Source of the DNA: Methylobacterium sp.
GTDB taxonomy: Bacteria; Pseudomonadota; Alphaproteobacteria; Rhizobiales; Beijerinckiaceae
NCBI GenBank assembly: GCA_021154065.1
Contig: JAJKJG010000331.1
Span: 1 to 6,225 of the forward strand
DNA: 6,225 nt
Reading direction: 5' to 3'
Shown: positions 1 to 6,225 of the stretch, piece after piece
Layout of the letters: every line of letters starts with the position of its first letter
Position numbering within the stretch: the stretch's first letter is position 1
Translations under genes and position numbers: made by a program
Notes under the pieces: model-generated
Seen by the model: only the letters and a program-made list of their open reading frames with translations
The model's database searches: none
Told to the model about the DNA's origin: nothing

Positions 1-178
1 CCAGGACCGTGAAGTAGTAGAGCCAGAACGGGACCGGGATCATCGGCGGCTTGTTGAATAGGCCGCCGATGGCCGGCCCGCCGGCGGAGAAGAGTTGGTA
101 CACGCCCATCTCGCCCATCGGGACGGCTTCGGCCTTCTGCCAACCGAACAGGTCGCTGTAGAACGCGAACGCTTTCAT
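1..178 (-). CDS. C-terminal VOC module of an interrupted two-module glyoxalase-fold protein (partial)
   Basis: On the minus strand, directly after the TAG that ends the upstream VOC ORF, an ATG (178-176) opens 59 codons in the same frame and runs off the left edge. The visible product starts MKAFAFYSDLFGW and ends near PFWLYYFTVL. 'KAFAFYSDLFGW' is the usual opening of a second VOC module, which in intact two-module relatives follows a 'GWHELxxxD' linker without a break. Intact relatives are about 250-270 aa, so most of this module lies outside the window. I see no Shine-Dalgarno sequence before the ATG, because the preceding bases code for the end of module 1. If this half is translated, it would probably be by reinitiation after the TAG or by readthrough. 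It could equally be the untranslated tail of a pseudogene. The homology is clear; expression is uncertain. Confidence 0.6.
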   Translation of the reverse strand, partial: MKAFAFYSDLFGWQKAEAVPMGEMGVYQLFSAGGPAIGGLFNKPPMIPVPFWLYYFTVL

Positions 179-631
179 CTAGTCGGTCGCAAGCAGCTCG
201 TGCCAGCCGGTGCGGCCCGGCGCCATCGGCTCGGGCAGCTGATCCTGCTCGGGACGCGACGACTTGAACAGGGCAAGCGTCGCTCCCTGCGGGTCGGCGA
301 TGATCGAGAAGCGGCCGACGTTCGGGATGTCGCACGGCGGAACGTGCACGGCGCCGCCGAGGCGCTTCGCCTCCTCGGCGCTGGCGTCCACGTCATGGAC
401 GGCGACATAGCCGATCCAGCTTGGCGGCGCGCCCATCTTGCGGGCGTCCTCCGGCAAGTTCATGAGTCCGGCGACATGCGTCTCATTTAGAGTGAACAGG
501 GTGTAGGTCATGCCGGGCATTGGCACGTCCTGAGCGCCCCAGCCCACCACATCGCCATAAAAAGTCTTTGCGCCCCCCGTGTCGGTGGTCATCAGCTCGT
601 ACCAGACGAAATGGCCGTGAAAATCGGACAT
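179..631 (-). CDS. VOC family protein (glyoxalase/bleomycin resistance fold), N-terminal module
   Basis: This ORF encodes 150 aa on the minus strand. The fold is recognisable from 'FVWYELMTTD..GAKTFYGDVVGW' (residues 8-31), 'VAGLMNLPEDARK' (53-65), 'PPSWIGYVAVHDVDA' (69-83) and 'RFSIIADPQGATLALF' (107-122). These are the beta-alpha-beta-beta-beta units of one vicinal-oxygen-chelate module. The C-terminus 'GRTGWHELLATD' is the linker that in relatives leads straight into a second module; here TAG (181-179) ends translation at that point. Family members bind metals or small molecules and include glyoxalases, dioxygenases and resistance proteins. The substrate cannot be read from the sequence. 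The ATG at 631-629 is supported by GGAGG 8 nt upstream. The gene is transcribed divergently from the sensor kinase. The product may act alone, pair with the second half, or be a truncated remnant. Confidence 0.82.
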   Translation of the reverse strand: MSDFHGHFVWYELMTTDTGGAKTFYGDVVGWGAQDVPMPGMTYTLFTLNETHVAGLMNLPEDARKMGAPPSWIGYVAVHDVDASAEEAKRLGGAVHVPPCDIPNVGRFSIIADPQGATLALFKSSRPEQDQLPEPMAPGRTGWHELLATD

Positions 632-639
632 GCCCTGCG

Positions 640-644
640 CCTCC
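640..644 (-). promoter_or_regulatory. Ribosome binding site of the VOC gene
   Basis: On the minus strand GGAGG (644-640) lies 8 nt before the ATG at 631-629. This is a near-ideal Shine-Dalgarno sequence and fixes the start of the VOC protein. Confidence 0.75.
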
Positions 645-660
645 GGTTAGACTTCTCGAC

Positions 661-666
661 CTTATA
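661..666 (-). promoter_or_regulatory. Possible -10 element for the VOC gene
   Basis: On the minus strand the hexamer TATAAG (666-661) lies about 30 nt before the VOC start codon, in otherwise GC-rich DNA. No convincing -35 box is seen 16-18 nt upstream (the bases there read about GCGATG). A 6-bp inverted repeat (ATGCCG 669-674 and CGGCAT 682-687, 7-nt spacer) sits just upstream and could be an operator. This call rests on the -10 alone. Confidence 0.25.
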
Positions 667-810
667 GCATGCCGTGTGCGGCGGCATCGCGGCGAGCACG
701 GCCAAGCGCTCACTGTCGTCCGCCGGCCTTGCGCCAGGAACCGGCATATAGCTGGTGCGTTGGATTGTCTCCCGGAGAAGGGGAACGTGCTCTCGATAAC
801 CGACGTCGCC

Positions 811-839
811 TTGAACCTGGGCGCTGAGACGATTATTAC
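811..839 (+). promoter_or_regulatory. Candidate sigma70-type promoter for the sensor kinase
   Basis: TTGAAC (811-816) and TATTAC (834-839) are separated by 17 nt. Each matches four of six consensus bases, and the -10 lies in a locally AT-rich patch (832-838). Transcription would start near 846, leaving a leader of roughly 145 nt before the ATG at 992. The call rests on hexamer match and spacing only. Confidence 0.4.
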
Positions 840-866
840 GCGGCGGGTCTTATGACCCGCGCCGCG
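839..866 (+). other. GC-rich hairpin in the putative kinase leader
   Basis: CGCGG-CGGGTC (839-849) pairs with GACCCG-CG-CCGCG (854-866) around a TTAT loop: six inner and five outer base pairs with a 2-nt bulge. No T-run follows on either strand, so it is not a standard intrinsic terminator. It overlaps the -10 box and start region of the candidate promoter at 811-839. It may be a structured leader or an operator. Confidence 0.4.
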
Positions 867-877
867 GTTCTGACCGC
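864..877 (+). other. Alternative hairpin overlapping the first leader hairpin
   Basis: GCGGT (864-868) pairs with ACCGC (873-877) around a TCTG loop. Bases 864-866 are also the outer arm of the preceding hairpin, so the two structures cannot form fully together. That arrangement is seen in attenuators, but no function is shown here and a 5-bp stem could be chance. Confidence 0.25.
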
Positions 878-978
878 CGATGTGATGCTCATCCTTCTCC
901 AGTCAGCTTGGCGATGACTACTGGTCCCTCTGCCGCATCTCCATGGCGGAGTAGCGCCTTGACGAGCCATATCGAGAC

Positions 979-982
979 AAGG
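979..982 (+). promoter_or_regulatory. Ribosome binding site deciding the sensor kinase start at 992
   Basis: AAGG (979-982) lies 9 nt before ATG 992. The upstream in-frame starts TTG 908 and ATG 914 have no purine-rich stretch before them. The next in-frame ATG (1010) has no Shine-Dalgarno sequence either, so 992 is preferred. Confidence 0.45.
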
Positions 983-991
983 CGCGAGCCC

Positions 992-1197
992 ATGCCTTCC
1001 AGCGACCGCATGGCCCAGCTCATCCTGGAAAACGCCACGGACTTCGCGATTTTCACGACCGACCTCGAAGGGGTGATCACGAGCTGGAACCCCGGCGCCG
1101 AGACGTTGCTCGGCTGGTCCGAAGCGGAAGCTGTCGGCCGGCACGCCTGCATGATCTTTACCCCCCAGATCGAGCGCGCGAGGCATGCGACGCGGAG

Positions 1198-1201
<4 letters not shown>
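992..1201 (+). CDS. N-terminal fragment of hybrid sensor kinase: first half of PAS domain 1 (frameshifted)
   Basis: This reading frame encodes 69 aa starting [18 protein letters not shown]. Residues 7-58 are a clear PAS S-box core: '[15 protein letters not shown]', '[14 protein letters not shown]' and '[10 protein letters not shown]'. After the run of six C at 1161-1166 the frame leaves the PAS consensus and stops at TGA 1199-1201. In the frame one base back, the bases after the C-run read '[12 protein letters not shown]', which is the expected continuation ('TPxDRAR...EM') and runs directly into the large downstream ORF. So this is the true N-terminus of that protein, separated by a 1-nt deletion, a sequencing error or a programmed slip. 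The TGA overlaps the downstream ATG as ATGA (1198-1201). The ATG at 992 was chosen because AAGG precedes it. A 69-aa half PAS is unlikely to work alone. Confidence 0.8.
1161..1166 (+). other. Apparent -1 frameshift site in a C6 homopolymer within PAS domain 1
   Basis: The bases read TTT-ACC-CCC-CAG in the upstream frame. Inserting one C, or a -1 slip of the CCC codon, gives ACC-CCC-CCA-GAT and continues as Thr-Pro-Pro-Asp-Arg-Ala-Arg into the 1,303-aa ORF, restoring one gene of 1,372 codons (992-5109). Homopolymer miscounts are a common sequencing error. The site is not a canonical X-XXY-YYZ slippery heptamer, although P-site slippage on CCC or polymerase slippage on C6 could give the same product. 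Confidence 0.8.
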
Positions 1202-5109
<3,908 letters not shown>

Positions 5110-5157
5110 ACAGCACCCCTCCGGCCACCTGACTGAGCAGCCGTCGACGGATTACGG

Positions 5158-5208
5158 GTGAAGCTGTTACTCTCGCGCTTGCGCTTCACGTCAGATTGGC
5201 TATTTTTT
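5158..5208 (+). terminator. Weak terminator-like hairpin after the sensor kinase
   Basis: GTGAAGC (5158-5164) pairs with GCTTCAC (5183-5189), a perfect 7-bp stem with an 18-nt loop. A run of six T follows at 5203-5208. The T-run is 13 nt from the stem and the loop is large, so this is a poor intrinsic terminator. It is still the only candidate between the kinase stop and dusB. Confidence 0.25.
5179..5206 (+). promoter_or_regulatory. Weak promoter candidate for dusB
   Basis: TTGCGC (5179-5184) and TATTTT (5201-5206) are 16 nt apart, in the only AT-rich stretch of the intergenic region. The hexamer match is modest. If used, transcription would start within a few bases of the dusB ATG, giving a nearly leaderless mRNA, which would fit the lack of a clear Shine-Dalgarno sequence there. 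dusB could instead be read through from the kinase. Confidence 0.2.
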
Positions 5209-5237
5209 ATGCAGAATGGTCTTTGAGCAAAAAATAG
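5200..5237 (+). repeat. AT-rich 9-bp inverted repeat enclosing the dusB start codon
   Basis: CTATTTTTT (5200-5208) is the exact reverse complement of AAAAAATAG (5229-5237). The 20-nt spacer holds ATG 5216. As RNA it would place the start codon in the loop of a hairpin; as DNA it could be an operator. The right arm lies in coding sequence (codons 5-8 of dusB). Confidence 0.55.
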
Positions 5238-6225
5238 GCGATAAAGCCTTCTCTGTGGGCGGCGTCCACGTGAAGTGGCCATGCGTTCTCGCGCCTCTTT
5301 CCGGTGTCACTGATGTCGCGTTCCGGCGCATCGCAATGCGGTTCGGGGCCGGTCTCGTCGTATCGGAGATGGTGGCTTCGGACGAGTTCGTCGGCGGCTC
5401 GGAAGAGGCGCGGCTGCACGCGGAAGGCGAGGGGATTCATCCCCATGTCATCCAGCTTGCCGGCTGCGCGCCCGACTGGATGGCCGAAGCGGCCCGGTTG
5501 GCCGAAGCCTCGGGCGCGCAGATCATCGACATCAACATGGGTTGTCCGGCCAAGCGCGTGACCGGCGGCGACGCCGGCTCAGCGCTGATGCGCGATCTCG
5601 ACCATGCCGCGCGCCTGATCGCCGCGACGGTAAATGCCGTGTCGATCCCGGTGACGGTCAAGATGCGGCTCGGCTGGGACGAACGCAGCCTCAGCGCGCC
5701 CGACCTCGCGCGCCGGGCGGAGGCGTTGGGCGTTCAGGCCGTAACGGTTCACGGCCGCACGCGCCAGCAGTTTTACAAGGGCTCCGCCGATTGGACGGCC
5801 ATTGCGGGCGTCGCGGACGCAGTCGCCATCCCGGTGATCGCCAATGGGGATATTTCCTCCGTTCGGGACGCGCGGCGGTGCCTGCGCGCGTCGCGGGCGA
5901 GCGCCGTCATGGTGGGCCGGGCCGCAATGGGCCGGCCCTGGGTAATCGGGCAGATCGCGGCGGCGCTCGCCGGTGAGCCGGTTGTCGAGCCGACCGCGGA
6001 GCAGAAGACCGGAGCGGCGGTCGAGCATTATGAGGAACTCCTGTCGCTATACGGCCGAACAGTGGGAGTCCGGCGCGCCCGCAAACATCTGGCGGCCTAT
6101 GCCGAGACGGCCCGCAGCGTCGGCTGTGGGCTGAACGCAAGCGATAGGCTGCGGCTCGTGACCGCGGACGATCCAGCGTCCGTTAGGGTGCTTCTTATGC
6201 GGATGTACAATGAACCCTTGCGGGA
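5216..6225 (+). CDS. dusB: tRNA-dihydrouridine synthase, DusB/NifR3 type (3' end cut by window)
   Basis: The frame is open for 336 codons from ATG 5216 to the right edge. The enzyme is an FMN-dependent NADPH oxidoreductase that reduces specific uridines in the tRNA D-loop to dihydrouridine. Visible TIM-barrel motifs: 'LAPLSGVTDVAFRR' (residues 25-38, FMN-binding loop), 'VSEMVASDE' (49-57), 'VIQLAG' (78-83), 'INMGCPAKRV' (106-115) with catalytic Cys110, 'VKMRLGW' (148-154, Lys149), 'TVHGRTRQQFYKG' (177-189, His179), 'IANGDI' (208-213) and 'MVGRAAMGRPW' (232-242). A helical C-terminal RNA-binding domain follows, with 'ARKHLAAY' (288-295). NifR3/DusB proteins are about 320-345 aa, so only a few residues are missing. 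ATG 5216 is the first ATG in the frame after stop 5159-5161 and fits the family N-terminus, though no clear Shine-Dalgarno sequence precedes it. In many alphaproteobacteria this gene precedes ntrBC. DusA or DusC are less likely given the 'MGCPAKRV' and C-terminal motifs. Confidence 0.92.
   Translation, partial: MVFEQKIGDKAFSVGGVHVKWPCVLAPLSGVTDVAFRRIAMRFGAGLVVSEMVASDEFVGGSEEARLHAEGEGIHPHVIQLAGCAPDWMAEAARLAEASGAQIIDINMGCPAKRVTGGDAGSALMRDLDHAARLIAATVNAVSIPVTVKMRLGWDERSLSAPDLARRAEALGVQAVTVHGRTRQQFYKGSADWTAIAGVADAVAIPVIANGDISSVRDARRCLRASRASAVMVGRAAMGRPWVIGQIAAALAGEPVVEPTAEQKTGAAVEHYEELLSLYGRTVGVRRARKHLAAYAETARSVGCGLNASDRLRLVTADDPASVRVLLMRMYNEPLR

Larger units (their letters stand above)
645..991. 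other. Intergenic region between the divergent VOC and sensor kinase genes
   Basis: About 350 bases separate the two divergent genes. No reading frame here resembles a known protein. A frame open upstream of the chosen kinase start can begin at TTG 908 or ATG 914, but neither has a ribosome binding site and the residues before Met 992 look like no domain. The region holds a possible minus-strand -10 box (661-666), a plus-strand promoter candidate (811-839), and two overlapping hairpins (839-866 and 864-877). Several weaker imperfect inverted repeats (for example 740-756) are at chance level. Confidence 0.6.

Noticed and set aside
176..181. UAG reassignment or pyrrolysine/selenocysteine-type recoding in the VOC gene
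   Set aside because: UAG recoding is not expected in this kind of organism, the position has no catalytic role in VOC modules, and I see no recoding element. Mutation, error or gene splitting is simpler.
908..991. Extended N-terminus of the kinase starting at TTG 908 or ATG 914
   Set aside because: No Shine-Dalgarno sequence precedes either codon and the extra 26-28 residues resemble nothing, whereas ATG 992 has AAGG upstream and sits just before the PAS domain.
5141..5150. Perfect 10-bp palindrome CCGTCGACGG after the kinase gene
   Set aside because: Several 10-bp palindromes are expected by chance in 6 kb of GC-rich DNA, and nothing links this one to a site of known type.

Overview
The window is GC-rich, apart from a short AT-rich patch near 5190-5245. 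Codon use strongly favours G or C in the third position. The protein style (a '[11 protein letters not shown]' hybrid histidine kinase with many PAS domains, and a NifR3/DusB-type dihydrouridine synthase) suggests an alphaproteobacterium, probably Hyphomicrobiales (Rhizobiales). This assignment is inferred from sequence style, not from a search.

Layout. (1) Minus strand, 631 down to the left edge: a two-module VOC (glyoxalase/bleomycin-resistance fold) protein. An in-frame TAG at 181-179 interrupts it between the modules, and an ATG follows the TAG directly. The second module runs off the window. (2) 645-991: a non-coding region between divergent genes. It holds a possible -10 box for the VOC gene, a plausible sigma70-type promoter pointing right (811-839), and two mutually exclusive hairpins just downstream (839-866 and 864-877). 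(3) Plus strand, 992-5109: one very large soluble hybrid sensor kinase of about 1,372 aa, with PAS x4, GAF, PAS x2, HisKA, HATPase and REC. Its reading frame is broken inside the first PAS domain at a run of six C (1161-1166). One extra C, or a -1 slip there, would join the two reading frames exactly. As written, the sequence gives a 69-aa N-terminal piece (992-1201) and a 1,303-aa main ORF (1198-5109) that overlap as ATGA. (4) 5110-5215: a short intergenic region with a weak terminator-like hairpin. (5) Plus strand, 5216 to the right edge: tRNA-dihydrouridine synthase (DusB/NifR3 type), nearly complete, missing only its last residues.

How the genes relate. Nothing indicates that the three loci form one pathway. 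The kinase is probably a cytosolic sensor working by phosphorelay, with its own receiver domain and no separate response regulator in view. DusB modifies tRNA; in many alphaproteobacteria its gene (nifR3) lies upstream of ntrBC, which would fall beyond the right edge if that order holds here. The VOC protein is a small-molecule-binding or enzymatic protein of unknown substrate.

I see no mobile element, CRISPR array, tRNA, rRNA or clearly novel system. The points most worth a second look are the two broken reading frames, each with its stop codon next to or overlapping a start codon, and the AT-rich inverted repeat that encloses the dusB start codon.
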